A stretch of DNA of 64,000 bases, taken from the NCBI RefSeq assembly GCF_037949795.1, contig NZ_CP149932.1:1105001-1169000 (forward strand), read 5' to 3'. Below the pieces are notes generated by a model. The model searched no databases and was not told the origin of the DNA. It was given only the letters and a program-made list of their open reading frames with translations. Shown here piece by piece: positions 1 to 8,822 of the stretch. How positions within the stretch are numbered: the stretch's first letter is position 1; the number at the start of each line of letters is the position of its first letter. The position numbers were made by a program, and so were the translations under genes. The DNA is from Thioclava sp. GXIMD2076. GTDB lineage: Bacteria; Pseudomonadota; Alphaproteobacteria; Rhodobacterales; Rhodobacteraceae.

Positions 1-125
1 TGATGGACGGGGCCTATCAGCGTGCCGAAGAGGCGGCGGAGGCCGGTGCCCATCCGCAGGGCGATGACCATGATGTGCAAGACAGTGCCCATGAGCCCGA
101 TCACACCGTGATCGACGGCCATTGA
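1..125 (+). CDS. mnhD: C-terminal end of a probable Na+/H+ antiporter subunit D (partial)
   Basis: Only the last 40 codons are inside the window; the reading frame enters at base 3 and stops with TGA at 123-125. The visible tail is hydrophilic, rich in Asp, Glu and His, and has no membrane segment, so it cannot be identified from its own sequence. The call rests on position: it is followed 13 bases later by mnhE, mnhF and mnhG, and in Mnh/Mrp operons the subunit before E is the large proton-translocating membrane subunit D. A cytoplasmic acidic tail on subunit D is plausible but unverified. Confidence 0.5.
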   Translation, partial: MDGAYQRAEEAAEAGAHPQGDDHDVQDSAHEPDHTVIDGH

Positions 126-138
126 GGAGGGGTAGACC

Positions 139-630
139 ATGATTAGACGCATCCTTCCGCATCCGCATCTGACCGTTCTTCTGACGGTGGTGTGGCTCCT
201 GCTGGCCAATGCCTATACGCTCAACTCGCTGGTCTTCGGCATTATCGTCGGGATCGTGATCCCCTGGGTCACCGCGCCCTACTGGCCCGACCGGCCCGTC
301 GTGCGCAATATTCCGAAGATGATCGAATATGCGCTGATCGTGCTATGGGATATCGTGGTCTCGAATATCTCGGTCGCCAAGATCATCCTGTTCAAGCGCA
401 ATGCCGATCTGAAGCCGGTCTGGATCTCGATCCCGCTCGACCTTCACACGCCAGAGGCGATCACCGTTTTCGCCGGCACGATCACCATGACACCGGGCAC
501 GGTTGCGGCGGAGCTGTCGGCCGATGGTCATTCGCTTCTTGTCCATTGCCTGCATGAAACCGACCCAGAGGGCGCACGCGACGGTATGAAATCCCGCTAT
601 GAGGCCCGCCTGAAGGAGATCTTCGAATGA
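139..630 (+). CDS. mnhE: Na+/H+ antiporter subunit E (MnhE/MrpE)
   Basis: This 163-residue protein is the E subunit of the multi-subunit Mnh/Mrp cation/proton antiporter of the inner membrane, which exports Na+ in exchange for H+. The N-terminal part (about residues 10-48) holds two hydrophobic segments, and the rest has the conserved MnhE pattern, including an ITMTPGT-like block near residue 115. A strong GAGGAGGGG ribosome site lies just upstream. It follows the subunit D tail and its stop overlaps the start of mnhF, so translation is probably coupled. Length is typical of the family. Confidence 0.92.
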   Translation: MIRRILPHPHLTVLLTVVWLLLANAYTLNSLVFGIIVGIVIPWVTAPYWPDRPVVRNIPKMIEYALIVLWDIVVSNISVAKIILFKRNADLKPVWISIPLDLHTPEAITVFAGTITMTPGTVAAELSADGHSLLVHCLHETDPEGARDGMKSRYEARLKEIFE

Positions 631-896
631 TCACCTATGCTCTGATCTTCGCCATCGGCTGCTATGCGCTGGCGCTTCTGTTCAACCTCTATCGCGTGGT
701 GAAATCGCCGGGCGTGACAGACCGTATTCTGGCGCTCGATACGATGGCGGTGAATGCAATCGGACTGTTTGTCTGTTTCGGGATCTGGGAAGGCACCGCG
801 ATCTTCTTCGAGGCCTCTATCCTTTATGCCATGGTGGGCTTCGTCTCGACGGTGGCCTATGCCAAATTCCTTCTCCGCGGCGATCTGATCGAGTGA
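627..896 (+). CDS. mnhF: Na+/H+ antiporter subunit F (MnhF/MrpF)
   Basis: An 89-residue protein with three predicted membrane helices, the usual size and topology of subunit F of the Mnh/Mrp antiporter. The block RVVKSPGVTDRILALDTM (about residues 23-40) is characteristic of MnhF. Its ATG overlaps the mnhE stop as ATGA and mnhG follows after 8 bases, so the three genes form one transcription and translation unit. Confidence 0.92.
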   Translation: MITYALIFAIGCYALALLFNLYRVVKSPGVTDRILALDTMAVNAIGLFVCFGIWEGTAIFFEASILYAMVGFVSTVAYAKFLLRGDLIE

Positions 897-904
897 GGTA
901 AGAT

Positions 905-1405
905 ATGGAACTGTTTTGGGAAATTCTTGTCTCGGCGCTTCTGGTCATCGGTGGCTTCTTCGGGCTTGTGGGCTCGTTCGGGCTGGTGAAACTGCCCGAT
1001 GCCATGACGCGGCTCCATGCGCCCACGATGACGGCGACGCTCGGGGTGGGGGCCTGCCTGATCGCATCGATGGTGTGGTTCGGTGCGGAAAAGGGCGAGC
1101 TGTCCCTGCACGAACTGATGATCACGCTCTTCCTCTTCATGACCGCGCCGATCACCGCGCATTTCCTGTCCAAGGCGATCATGCTGCGCAACATTCCGCG
1201 CGAGTCCTTGCCCAAACCCACCGAGGGCGACTGGGCGGTCTACACGCCCCTGTCCGATACGGCGGCGCATGAGCTGGATGAAGCCGTAGAGATCGAAAAG
1301 GAGCGCGCCGAGAAAGCGCGTAAGAAGGCCATTCTCGAGGACGAATACGAGGGTGAGGTCGACGGAACCGATCCGGTGGACGAGGGCAAAGACAACCAGA
1401 AGTGA
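905..1405 (+). CDS. mnhG: Na+/H+ antiporter subunit G (MnhG/MrpG) with charged C-terminal tail
   Basis: The first ~105 residues form the three-helix MnhG domain, with the family block LVKLPDAMTRLHAPT near residue 30. The last ~50 residues are a charged Glu/Lys/Asp-rich tail. Many MnhG proteins are only 100-125 residues, so this 166-residue copy is long, the extra being a predicted cytoplasmic helix. It is the last gene of the mnh operon; a hairpin without a clear T-run follows at 1441-1463. Confidence 0.9.
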   Translation: MELFWEILVSALLVIGGFFGLVGSFGLVKLPDAMTRLHAPTMTATLGVGACLIASMVWFGAEKGELSLHELMITLFLFMTAPITAHFLSKAIMLRNIPRESLPKPTEGDWAVYTPLSDTAAHELDEAVEIEKERAEKARKKAILEDEYEGEVDGTDPVDEGKDNQK

Positions 1406-1440
1406 TTCATATTAAATAAAGATCGGTGTGATCATTATAG

Positions 1441-1463
1441 GGGGCAGGCCGATGGTCTGCCCC
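1441..1463 (+). terminator. Hairpin after mnhG, possible weak terminator
   Basis: A 10-bp stem (GGGGCAGGCC against GGTCTGCCCC, one G-T pair) with a 3-base loop lies between mnhG and the sulfotransferase gene. No T-run follows, so it may be a Rho-assisted end or an mRNA-stabilising hairpin rather than a true intrinsic terminator. Confidence 0.4.
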
Positions 1464-1482
1464 TACTACTTGGACGATAACG

Positions 1483-2910
1483 ATGGACACACCCGATCTC
1501 TTTTATGATGAGGATGTCTCCCTCGCGAAAGCGGTTCTCGATGGAGATCATCGGGCCGCCTTACAGCGCATAGAGACACTCTGGTCGCAGAAGGGACCAA
1601 GTCCAGATCTGATGTTACAGGCGATCCGCAGCAGCTGGGCGCTTGGTCAGGATGTACAGGCCCGTAAGCTGGCGCAGGAAGGGGTGACCCTCTGGGCGGA
1701 TCGCGCTCCGCTATGGGGGATCTACGCCGCGATCCTGACGGCATTCGGCGCTGTGGACGAGGCGGTTGCCGCCTATGACCGTGCGCTGTTCTATGCACCG
1801 GAGGATGTCCGCCTGTTATCCGGGCGCAACCGGTTGCGCCGTTTTCCCTGCTCCGGCCGCGAGGCACGTCGTCTCGAGGCCACCTGCGAGGACGAGAGCA
1901 CCAGCACGCGTCTGCGGGTGAGCGCCGAATTCGCGCTTGCCGCGATCGAGGATGCCGAAGGGCAGTATGACCGTGCCTTTGCCCATTACAGCCGCGGCAA
2001 TGCGCTCAAGATGCGCGGCTATGATCCGCTGGTGACCGAACAGCGTCTGGCCGACCAGCTGGAATTCTGCCCCGATCTGGCCGATCTGGCGGGGGCGCCG
2101 CCCGCGCAGGGGCCGCGTATGGTCTTTATCGGTGGTCTGCCGCGCTCGGGCACGACCCTGACAGAACAGATCCTCCTGCGCCATGATCAGGTCTCTACAT
2201 TGGGCGAGGCGCCCGATTTCCGGCTTGCGATACTGGATCTGATGCGGTCCGAGCAGGCCAACGGCCGGCTCGTTGCGGATTACTGGAAGTGGTTCGGCGT
2301 GCCGGGACAACCGCTGGTCCGAAGTCTGGAGGCGCTCTATCGCCAGCGGATCACCGAGCGGCGGGTCGAGACGCCGGTCCTGCTGTCCAAGACCCCGCTC
2401 GATCTGTCCCATGCGGGGCTGTTGCGGGCCATGCTTCCCGAGGCGCGGTTTATCGCGCTGGACCGGCATCCGCTGGATCTGGGGCTGTCTTTGTTCATGA
2501 CCGATTTTGCCAATGGTCACGGATTCAGCGAACGGTTGGACTGGATCGCTCATATGATCCAGCTCACCGACCAGTCGATGCGGGACTATGCGCAGAAGCT
2601 GGGGCCTGTGTTCCGCATCCAGTCACTGCAGGCGCTGATCGATTATCCCGAGCAGCAGATCCCGCAACTTCTGGATCATATCGGTCTGCAGATGCAGAGC
2701 GCCTGCTTCGACCCGAAAGCTGCGGCAGGGGCCGTGCGCACGGCCTCCGATTTGCGGGTGCGGCGCGGGATCAATCGTGATGGTGTAGCGCGCTGGCGCC
2801 ATTACGAGGCCCATCTCCAGCCCTTGATCGAGGCATTGGGGCGGGACTGGATCGCCGAGTGGGAAGAGCGTGATGCTCAAGCCGCGCCCCGCCTGAACAA
2901 GGCCTCCTGA
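1483..2910 (+). CDS. TPR-containing sulfotransferase family protein
   Basis: A 475-residue two-part protein. Residues ~1-205 are helical with TPR-like repeats (for example 82-112 and 147-178). From ~212 a sulfotransferase domain begins, with the 5'-phosphosulfate-binding loop PRSGTT at 220-225 and a second PAPS-contact region around RHPLDLGLSLF near 330. The family moves sulfate from PAPS to a protein, glycan or small-molecule acceptor; the acceptor here cannot be told. No signal peptide is visible, so it is predicted cytoplasmic. It stands alone between the mnh operon and convergent dapA. TPR-sulfotransferases of this layout are common in marine Rhodobacteraceae. Confidence 0.85.
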   Translation: MDTPDLFYDEDVSLAKAVLDGDHRAALQRIETLWSQKGPSPDLMLQAIRSSWALGQDVQARKLAQEGVTLWADRAPLWGIYAAILTAFGAVDEAVAAYDRALFYAPEDVRLLSGRNRLRRFPCSGREARRLEATCEDESTSTRLRVSAEFALAAIEDAEGQYDRAFAHYSRGNALKMRGYDPLVTEQRLADQLEFCPDLADLAGAPPAQGPRMVFIGGLPRSGTTLTEQILLRHDQVSTLGEAPDFRLAILDLMRSEQANGRLVADYWKWFGVPGQPLVRSLEALYRQRITERRVETPVLLSKTPLDLSHAGLLRAMLPEARFIALDRHPLDLGLSLFMTDFANGHGFSERLDWIAHMIQLTDQSMRDYAQKLGPVFRIQSLQALIDYPEQQIPQLLDHIGLQMQSACFDPKAAAGAVRTASDLRVRRGINRDGVARWRHYEAHLQPLIEALGRDWIAEWEERDAQAAPRLNKAS

Positions 2911-2912
2911 CG

Positions 2913-2939
2913 AAAAAAGGCGCCCCGGGGGGCGCCTTT
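2913..2939 (-). terminator. Intrinsic terminator of dapA
   Basis: An 11-bp GC-rich stem (arms 2916-2926 and 2929-2939) is followed, reading the minus strand, by six T's. It sits 20 bases past the dapA stop. Read on the plus strand it has only three T's, so it mainly serves dapA but may also stop the sulfotransferase transcript. Confidence 0.75.
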
Positions 2940-2959
2940 GATGCCGTTCAGTGCGAGCT

Positions 2960-3832
2960 TCAGAGAAGCCCTGCGAATTCCATCGCCTCGTCGATACGGG
3001 CCTTGACGCCATCGCTCAGGCCGACCAGCGGCAGGCGCACCTCGTCCGAGCATAGCCCCAGACGCGACATTGCGTATTTCGCGCCGCAGACGCCCGGTTC
3101 GAGGAAGATGGCGATATGCAGTGGCATCAGCTTGTCGGAGATCTCGAGCGCGCGGGCCCAGTCACCGGCCAGTGTGGCGTTCTGGAACTCGGAGCAGAGC
3201 TTCGGGGCCACGTTTGCGGTGACCGAGATGCAGCCGACGCCGCCCATCGCGTTGAAGCCGAGCGCCGTGCCATCCTCGCCCGACAGCTGCAGGAAGTCCT
3301 TGCCGCAGGTGATGCGTTGCTTGGCCACGCGCATCAGATCGCCAGTGGCATCCTTCACGCCGACGATCCGCGGCAGCTTGGCCAGTTCGCCCATGGTTTC
3401 CGGCGTCATATCCACGACCGAGCGGCCGGGGATGTTGTAGATGATGATCGGAATATTCGAGGCATCATGCATCGCGGTGAAATGCGCGATCATACCGGCC
3501 TGAGTGGGCTTGTTGTAATAGGGCGTCACGACCAGCGCGCCATCGGCGCCTGCGGCCTGCGCGTGCTGGATCAGCTCGATCCCCTCGCGGGTGTAATTGG
3601 AGCCGGCACCGGCGATGATCTTCATGCGCCCTGCGGCAACCTTCACGACCTCGGCCACGACGGTGTTATGCTCGGCATGGCTGAGCGTGGGCGACTCGCC
3701 GGTGGTGCCTACGGGCACCAGACCGTGACTGCCCTGATCGGCATGCCAGTCGACGATCTTCTTGAGCGCGTCCAGATCCAGCTCGCCGTCCTTGAACGGC
3801 GTGATGAGGGCGGGGTAGGACCCTTTGAACAT
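2960..3832 (-). CDS. dapA: 4-hydroxy-tetrahydrodipicolinate synthase
   Basis: Condenses pyruvate with aspartate semialdehyde, the first committed step to diaminopimelate and lysine. The 290-residue TIM-barrel protein has the family signatures: VGTTGES at 41-47 (pyruvate and substrate binding), Tyr132 in IYNIPGR, and the Schiff-base Lys160 in GVKDATGD. Length is normal. It is divergent from the lytic transglycosylase gene, which fits the cell-wall use of diaminopimelate. A promoter and a terminator can both be assigned, so it is probably monocistronic. Confidence 0.97.
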   Translation of the reverse strand: MFKGSYPALITPFKDGELDLDALKKIVDWHADQGSHGLVPVGTTGESPTLSHAEHNTVVAEVVKVAAGRMKIIAGAGSNYTREGIELIQHAQAAGADGALVVTPYYNKPTQAGMIAHFTAMHDASNIPIIIYNIPGRSVVDMTPETMGELAKLPRIVGVKDATGDLMRVAKQRITCGKDFLQLSGEDGTALGFNAMGGVGCISVTANVAPKLCSEFQNATLAGDWARALEISDKLMPLHIAIFLEPGVCGAKYAMSRLGLCSDEVRLPLVGLSDGVKARIDEAMEFAGLL

Positions 3833-3891
3833 GACACGCTCCTTTGCAGTGTTGGGTATCCGAACGGAATCGTCGGGTTAAAATCGGGCGG

Positions 3892-3920
3892 ACATTATGC
3901 GAGCTTGGCGCTCTTGCCAA
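3892..3920 (-). promoter_or_regulatory. Putative sigma-70 promoter of dapA
   Basis: On the minus strand TTGGCA (3920-3915) and TAATGT (3897-3892) are separated by 17 bases, a good match to a housekeeping promoter. Transcription would start near 3885, about 50 bases before the dapA ATG. Confidence 0.45.
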
Positions 3921-3979
3921 CTTGTGAATTGCACTGGCCTGTCACTATGGCACACAAGAGGCCAAGCAAAGAGGATCCC

Positions 3980-5944
3980 ATGCATCGAAAGACCCTTCTC
4001 GCCAGCCTGATCGTTCTGACATTCGGGGCGGTTTGCGCCCTGCCGGACGTTGTGCATGCCGAAGACGCTCCTCGAGATGCTGGCGAGGCATTGGCGCAGG
4101 CGCTCGAACTGGCCGACCGGAAGGACTGGCCGGCAGCACAGGATGCGGCGCGCCATTCGGGCATGGTGGGCTTTGATTTGATCGAATGGGAGCGGCTGCG
4201 CGCGGGCGAGGGCAGCTTCCGCGACTATGCCGATTTCTCGGCCCGCAGACCCGACTGGCCGGGTATGCCGCTGCTGCGTCGCAAGGGCGAGGACAAGCTC
4301 GAGGGTGTGAGCCCCGATCAGGTGATCTCCTATTTCGCGCAGCACAAGCCGCAGACGGGCACGGGATCGCTGGCGCTGATCGCGGCCTATCAAGCCAGGG
4401 GCGAGAGCACATCCGCCGCGACCGAAGCCGAGAGGGCATGGCGCCATCTGGATCTGAGCGCGGACGAACAGCAGGCCTTTCTGGAGCGCTATGGTGTGTT
4501 GGTCGCGCCCTCGAATGGCGGGCGGATGCAGGCGATGCTGGACCGGGGTGATCTGACACAGGCGCGGCGGATGCTGGATCTGGTGCCGCCCGGCACCAAG
4601 GCCGTGGCCGAGGCCCGTATAGCACTGCAGGCGCGGCGCGACGGGGTGGACGGGCTCGTTGATGCGGTGCCAGACTATATGATGCATTCCTACGGGCTTG
4701 CGCGGGATCGTGCGGTCTGGCGCTGGCGCAAGAGCCTTGAGGACGGGGCGGCGGAGCTGATCCTCGGCTGGTCGTCCTCGGCCAAGAAACTGGGCGACCC
4801 CGAGATGTGGGCCGATGTGCGCAAACGGATGGCGCGTTGGGACATGCGGCGGGGGGATTTCCACCGCGCCTATCGCGAGGCCGCCAATCACCATCTGAAA
4901 CCCGGCGGGTCGGATTATGCCGAGCTGGAGTTTCTGGCGGGGTTTGCGGCGCTGAAGCTTGATGATGCCCCCACGGCGCTGCGCCACTTCCAGGCACTCT
5001 CGGCGGCGGTGGGCAGCCCGATCTCGCAATCGCGGGCCGATTACTGGCGGGGGCGCGCGCTTGAGGCATTGGGGCGCAAGACCGAGGCCGATCAGGCCTA
5101 TGGGGCGGCGGCGCGCTACCAGACAGCCTATTACGGGCTGCTGGCCTCGGAGAAGATCGGCAAGCCTCTGGACCGCGCTCTGGTGCAGCCCGATCCGCTG
5201 CCGGACTGGCGTGCGGGGGGCTATGACCAAAGCTCGGTATTTCAGGCAGCACTTCTGTTGCATGCGGCAGGAGATCAGCCGTTGGCCGAGCGGTTCGTGC
5301 TGCAATACGAGGAGAATATCGACGATAGCCGCATACCGGGGCTGGTTGATCTGGCACTCGAATGGCGCGACCCGCATCTGGCGCTGCAACTTTCCAAACG
5401 TGCCGCTCTTAACGGGACCATTCTGGTGGCGGGCTATTTTCCGATCCCCGAGCTGAGAACCCATGATCTGGCCGTGCCCGAAGAGCTTGCCCTGTCGATC
5501 GCGCGGCGCGAGAGCGAGTTCGATCATACGGTCGTGTCTTATGTGGGGGCACGTGGCCTGATGCAGCTGATGCCCGGCACCGCCAAGATGATGGCCGCAA
5601 AGCTGGGGGTCGAGTATCGCCCCGATGATCTGACGAGGGATGTCACCTATAATATCCAGCTGGGGTCGGAATACCTCAAAGGGCTGCGCGACGATTTCGG
5701 CAATTCGCCCCTGCTGGTGGCGGCGGGCTATAATGCGGGGCCGGGTCGGTCGCGGCAATGGATCGAGGAGATGGGCGATCCGCGCGCGCCGGGCACGGAT
5801 GTCGTCGACTGGGTCGAGATGATCCCGTTCGACGAGACGCGCAACTATGTCATGCGCGTCTCCGAAAGCCTGCCGATCTATCGTGCGCGGTTGGGCGAAC
5901 CTCCCGTGCCCTTCACGCAGGAGCTACGCGGTGACGGCCCCTGA
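3980..5944 (+). CDS. slt: Soluble lytic murein transglycosylase
   Basis: Cleaves the MurNAc-GlcNAc bond of peptidoglycan in the periplasm with formation of 1,6-anhydro-MurNAc. The start at 3980 gives a signal peptide (about residues 1-27, ending VHA). A long helical superhelix follows, then a C-terminal SLT domain (about 495-620) with catalytic Glu511 in RRESEF, then GLMQLMP and AAGYNAGPGR. The frame stays open far upstream through dapA, but only this start gives a secretion signal. 654 residues is close to E. coli Slt70. It ends directly against the convergent transporter gene with no gap. Confidence 0.93.
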   Translation: MHRKTLLASLIVLTFGAVCALPDVVHAEDAPRDAGEALAQALELADRKDWPAAQDAARHSGMVGFDLIEWERLRAGEGSFRDYADFSARRPDWPGMPLLRRKGEDKLEGVSPDQVISYFAQHKPQTGTGSLALIAAYQARGESTSAATEAERAWRHLDLSADEQQAFLERYGVLVAPSNGGRMQAMLDRGDLTQARRMLDLVPPGTKAVAEARIALQARRDGVDGLVDAVPDYMMHSYGLARDRAVWRWRKSLEDGAAELILGWSSSAKKLGDPEMWADVRKRMARWDMRRGDFHRAYREAANHHLKPGGSDYAELEFLAGFAALKLDDAPTALRHFQALSAAVGSPISQSRADYWRGRALEALGRKTEADQAYGAAARYQTAYYGLLASEKIGKPLDRALVQPDPLPDWRAGGYDQSSVFQAALLLHAAGDQPLAERFVLQYEENIDDSRIPGLVDLALEWRDPHLALQLSKRAALNGTILVAGYFPIPELRTHDLAVPEELALSIARRESEFDHTVVSYVGARGLMQLMPGTAKMMAAKLGVEYRPDDLTRDVTYNIQLGSEYLKGLRDDFGNSPLLVAAGYNAGPGRSRQWIEEMGDPRAPGTDVVDWVEMIPFDETRNYVMRVSESLPIYRARLGEPPVPFTQELRGDGP

Positions 5945-6850
5945 TCAGGGCTTCACCGTGGGCGCGGGCGGCACGGGGTCGATGTTTTTCTGCGCCTGCC
6001 GCCAGAGCGTGAACAGCCCCGCCAGCACCACGAAACAGGCACCGATGGCCACATTGGTGCGCAGCACATCGCCAAAGACCGCCATGCCGATCATCGCGCC
6101 CCAGACGAGCTGAAGATAGCTGAAGGGCTGGATCGCCGAGGCCTCGGCCATCTCGTAGGCGCGGATCATCAGGGCATGGCCCAGAACGCCGGTGACACAG
6201 AGGATGGCCATCCAGATCCAGTCGGGGCCGGACATCGGTTGCCAAAACCACATGCCGACGACGGTGGAAATGATCGCCCCGCCGACGGCAGTCCAGAAGA
6301 TCGAGGTGTTGCTATCGTCCTTGTCGGCGACCTTGCGGGTCAGGAGCCCGTAGACCGCAAACATCACTGCGCACAGGAAGGGGAAGGTCGCCGCCGGCGA
6401 GAAGACATTCCCCGAGGGTTTGAGGATGATCAGCACGCCGACAAAGCCGATGCCGATCGCGGTCCATCGCCGCCAGCCAACCTTCTCGCCCAGCACGGGG
6501 CCGGAAAGGGCCGCCACGATCAGCGGATAGCAGATGAACACGGCATGGGTCTCGATCAGGCCCAGCATCACGAAGGCCGCGATCATCACATAGATTTCGA
6601 GCACGAGGAAAATCGCACGGATCGCCTGCATCCACGGGTGATGGGCGCGGATGGCGCGCGCCAGCCCGCCCTGCTTGCGCCCCGCAAGCCAGATCGCAAA
6701 AAGCGCAAAGAACCAGAAGCGGATCATCACGACCATATAGGTGTTGTAGGTGTCGGCCAGATGGCGCGAGATCGCATCCTGCGCCGCAAAGACGATCGTC
6801 ACGATGATGATCAGGATCGCCCCGAGTTTGTTATTGTTCTGGACGGCCAT
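5945..6850 (-). CDS. DMT superfamily (EamA) transporter
   Basis: A 301-residue membrane protein with about ten hydrophobic helices arranged as two EamA repeats, typical of drug/metabolite transporters of the inner membrane. Substrate unknown. The ATG at 6850 is preceded by AAGGAA at good spacing; a GTG one codon earlier is possible. The start overlaps the mnmD stop, so the two are probably co-transcribed. There is no space between its stop and that of slt. Confidence 0.85.
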   Translation of the reverse strand: MAVQNNNKLGAILIIIVTIVFAAQDAISRHLADTYNTYMVVMIRFWFFALFAIWLAGRKQGGLARAIRAHHPWMQAIRAIFLVLEIYVMIAAFVMLGLIETHAVFICYPLIVAALSGPVLGEKVGWRRWTAIGIGFVGVLIILKPSGNVFSPAATFPFLCAVMFAVYGLLTRKVADKDDSNTSIFWTAVGGAIISTVVGMWFWQPMSGPDWIWMAILCVTGVLGHALMIRAYEMAEASAIQPFSYLQLVWGAMIGMAVFGDVLRTNVAIGACFVVLAGLFTLWRQAQKNIDPVPPAPTVKP

Positions 6851-7533
6851 CACGCGGATTCCTTCGGGACGAGCTGTCCGCGTGACATATGACGTTTATT
6901 GCCGAAGCCCGAGACGCGCTCGACCTCGAACCCTGCAGCTTTCAGCGCGCGGCGCACGAAACCTGCGGCGGTATAGGTGGCGAAGGTGCCGCCCTGTGCC
7001 GTATGGCGGCCCACTTCGGCCATCAGATCCTCGCCCCAGAGTTCGGGGTTCTTGGCGGGCGAGAACCCGTCGAGATACCACGCGTCGGCGCGGCCCTCCC
7101 ATCGCGGCAGAGCCTCGCGGGCATCCTCCATGAGGATACGCACCTGGATTTTGCCCAAGGTGAACTCGGTCTGCCCCTTCCCCCAGGCATCGATCAGCGG
7201 ATCGGCAATGGCGCGGGCCTCGGGGAAGGCCTCGAGCGCGCGGCCCATCTCGGCGGCGGACATCGGAAATGCCTCGAAGCTGGTATAGTGCAGCGCCGCA
7301 TCGGGGCAGGCCAGCGCCGTGGCCAGCAGGTTCAGCCCCGTGCCGAAGCCCAGTTCGGCAATCCGGAAGCCATCTTTCGCCCGCGCAGGCAGATCATTGC
7401 CGCGCAAAAAGACATGGCGGGTTTCCTCAAGCCCGTTTCCGAGCGAGAAATAGGGATCATCGAAGCGCGAGGACACAGGAATGGCCTCGTCGCGCCATGT
7501 CAGGTCAGCTTCACTCTGGTCAGTGCGGGTCAT
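6850..7533 (-). CDS. mnmD: tRNA 5-methylaminomethyl-2-thiouridine methyltransferase (MnmD)
   Basis: An S-adenosylmethionine-dependent methyltransferase predicted to make the last methylation of the wobble uridine mnm5s2U34. Seen in the 227-residue sequence: SAM-binding loop AELGFGTGLNLL (59-70) and the family block YLDGFSPAKNPELW (153-166). It equals the N-terminal half of E. coli MnmC; the FAD half is absent from this protein but a separate FAD oxidase gene starts divergently 68 bases away. The upstream leader shows no strong ribosome site. Confidence 0.85.
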   Translation of the reverse strand: MTRTDQSEADLTWRDEAIPVSSRFDDPYFSLGNGLEETRHVFLRGNDLPARAKDGFRIAELGFGTGLNLLATALACPDAALHYTSFEAFPMSAAEMGRALEAFPEARAIADPLIDAWGKGQTEFTLGKIQVRILMEDAREALPRWEGRADAWYLDGFSPAKNPELWGEDLMAEVGRHTAQGGTFATYTAAGFVRRALKAAGFEVERVSGFGNKRHMSRGQLVPKESA

Positions 7534-7601
7534 GCGGGGTAGGGCCTTGGATCAACAGGGCGCCGGACGCCCGAGCGGGACAATGCAGAAAGGCAAAGGC
7601 A

Positions 7602-8678
7602 ATGACAAGCGGGCTTAGGGTCAATCCGGTCAGCCATGTCGGCGATCAGGTCACGGTGCGGGGCGCGGGGGTCTTCGGGCTTGCCTGCGCCTTCGAGATG
7701 GCGCGACGTGGCGCGCGGGTGCGGGTAATCGATATCCATGGCGTCGGGGCCGGTGCCTCGGGCGGCACGGTGGGGGCGCTTGCACCCCATGTGCCCGAGA
7801 ACTGGAATCCCAAGAAGCAGTTCCAGTTGGAAAGCCTGCTGATGGCGGACGCGTTCTGGTCCGATGCCGCGCGGATCGGTGGCGGGGATGCGGGCTATGC
7901 CAGGATCGGCCGCCTGCAGCCGCTGGCCGACGACGCTCAGATCGTCCGCGCCAGAGAACGCGGCGAGAACGCGAAGACGCTGTGGCAGGGGAAAGCGGTC
8001 TGGGAGGTGGTGCCAATGCGGGAGTTCGGCCCCCTCGGCTTTGAAAGCCCCAGCGGATATGTGGTGCATGATACCCTCAGCGCCCGGGCCTGCCCGAGGG
8101 CTACAGGCGATGCACTGGCACGGGCGATTATTGCTCTCGGCGGTGAGGTCCTCATCGGTGAGGCCGAAGAGACAGGCCCCGTGCTGCATGCAACGGGCGC
8201 GGCAGGACTGCAGGATCTGGGCCTGCAACTGGGCAAGAACGTAGGCGCAGGGATAAAAGGTCAGGCGGCGGTCTTTGCCTTCGACGCTGGTGACGTGCCG
8301 CAAATCTATGCCGAAAGTCTGCATATCATCCCGCATTCCAATGGAACGGTGGCAATTGGATCGACCTCCGAGCGCGCGTATGACAACGCCCACCGGACGG
8401 ACGATCAGCTGGAGGCGCTCATCGCCAGAACCCGCCAGATCTGCCCCGAACTGGCTGGAGCCGAAGTCGTGGACCGCTGGGCAGGGCTACGCCCCCGCGC
8501 CAAAAGCCGTGCGCCGATGCTGGGCGCTTGGCCTGACCGTGCAGGGCATTTCATTGCCAATGGCGGGTTCAAGATCGGCTTCGGCATGGCGCCCAAAGTC
8601 GCGCAGGTGATGGCCGATCTGATCCTCGAGAACAGGACGCAGATCCCTCAGGGCTTCCATGTCGAGGATAATCTCTGA
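7602..8678 (+). CDS. FAD-dependent oxidoreductase (DAO family), candidate stand-alone MnmC oxidase
   Basis: 358 residues with an N-terminal dinucleotide-binding loop GAGVFGLACAFEMARRG (21-37) and the D-amino-acid/glycine oxidase (DAO) fold. It is distantly like ThiO and the C-terminal oxidase half of MnmC. Because it is divergent from mnmD, the simplest reading is that it removes the carboxymethyl group of cmnm5U34 before MnmD methylates, but this is inference; a free amino-acid oxidase role is also possible. The start at 7602 is preceded by AAAGG; open frame further upstream lies over mnmD and is not coding. It ends in a region of dense palindromes. Confidence 0.75.
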   Translation: MTSGLRVNPVSHVGDQVTVRGAGVFGLACAFEMARRGARVRVIDIHGVGAGASGGTVGALAPHVPENWNPKKQFQLESLLMADAFWSDAARIGGGDAGYARIGRLQPLADDAQIVRARERGENAKTLWQGKAVWEVVPMREFGPLGFESPSGYVVHDTLSARACPRATGDALARAIIALGGEVLIGEAEETGPVLHATGAAGLQDLGLQLGKNVGAGIKGQAAVFAFDAGDVPQIYAESLHIIPHSNGTVAIGSTSERAYDNAHRTDDQLEALIARTRQICPELAGAEVVDRWAGLRPRAKSRAPMLGAWPDRAGHFIANGGFKIGFGMAPKVAQVMADLILENRTQIPQGFHVEDNL

Positions 8679-8688
8679 GGAACGCGGA

Positions 8689-8822
8689 GGGGCTTTGCCC
8701 CTCTTCGGCTTCGCCGAATTCACCCCAGGATATTTATGGACGCTGGAAGTAACGGTTTTCCAGCGTCCATAAATATCCCGGGGGAGGCGGGCCTTGGCCC
8801 GACGGGGGCAGAGCCCCCTCTT
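8689..8822 (+). repeat. Mosaic of five intergenic palindromes between convergent genes
   Basis: Between the FAD oxidase stop and moaE lie, in order: GAGGGGC/GCCCCTC hairpin (8689-8705), TTCGGC/GCCGAA (8704-8718), a perfect 21-bp inverted repeat (8728-8748 with 8758-8778, 9-base loop), a GGGCC/GGCCC hairpin near 8790, and GGGGC/GCCCC just before the moaE stop. The long stem contains ATATTTAT and is flanked by CCC/GGG runs. It can act as a two-way terminator; the layout also looks like a dispersed REP-type element. Confidence 0.7.

Noticed and set aside
3116..3979. A long upstream extension of the lytic transglycosylase frame
   Set aside because: It runs antisense across all of dapA, carries no signal peptide, and reads as a high-GC shadow. 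The ATG at 3980 gives a proper signal sequence.
3878..5758. A 626-codon open frame antisense to the lytic transglycosylase
   Set aside because: Composition is Arg/Pro/His-rich as expected from the opposite strand of a GC-rich gene, with no recognisable domain; several similar frames (26451-28274, 30553-32238, 36731-38593) were dismissed for the same reason.
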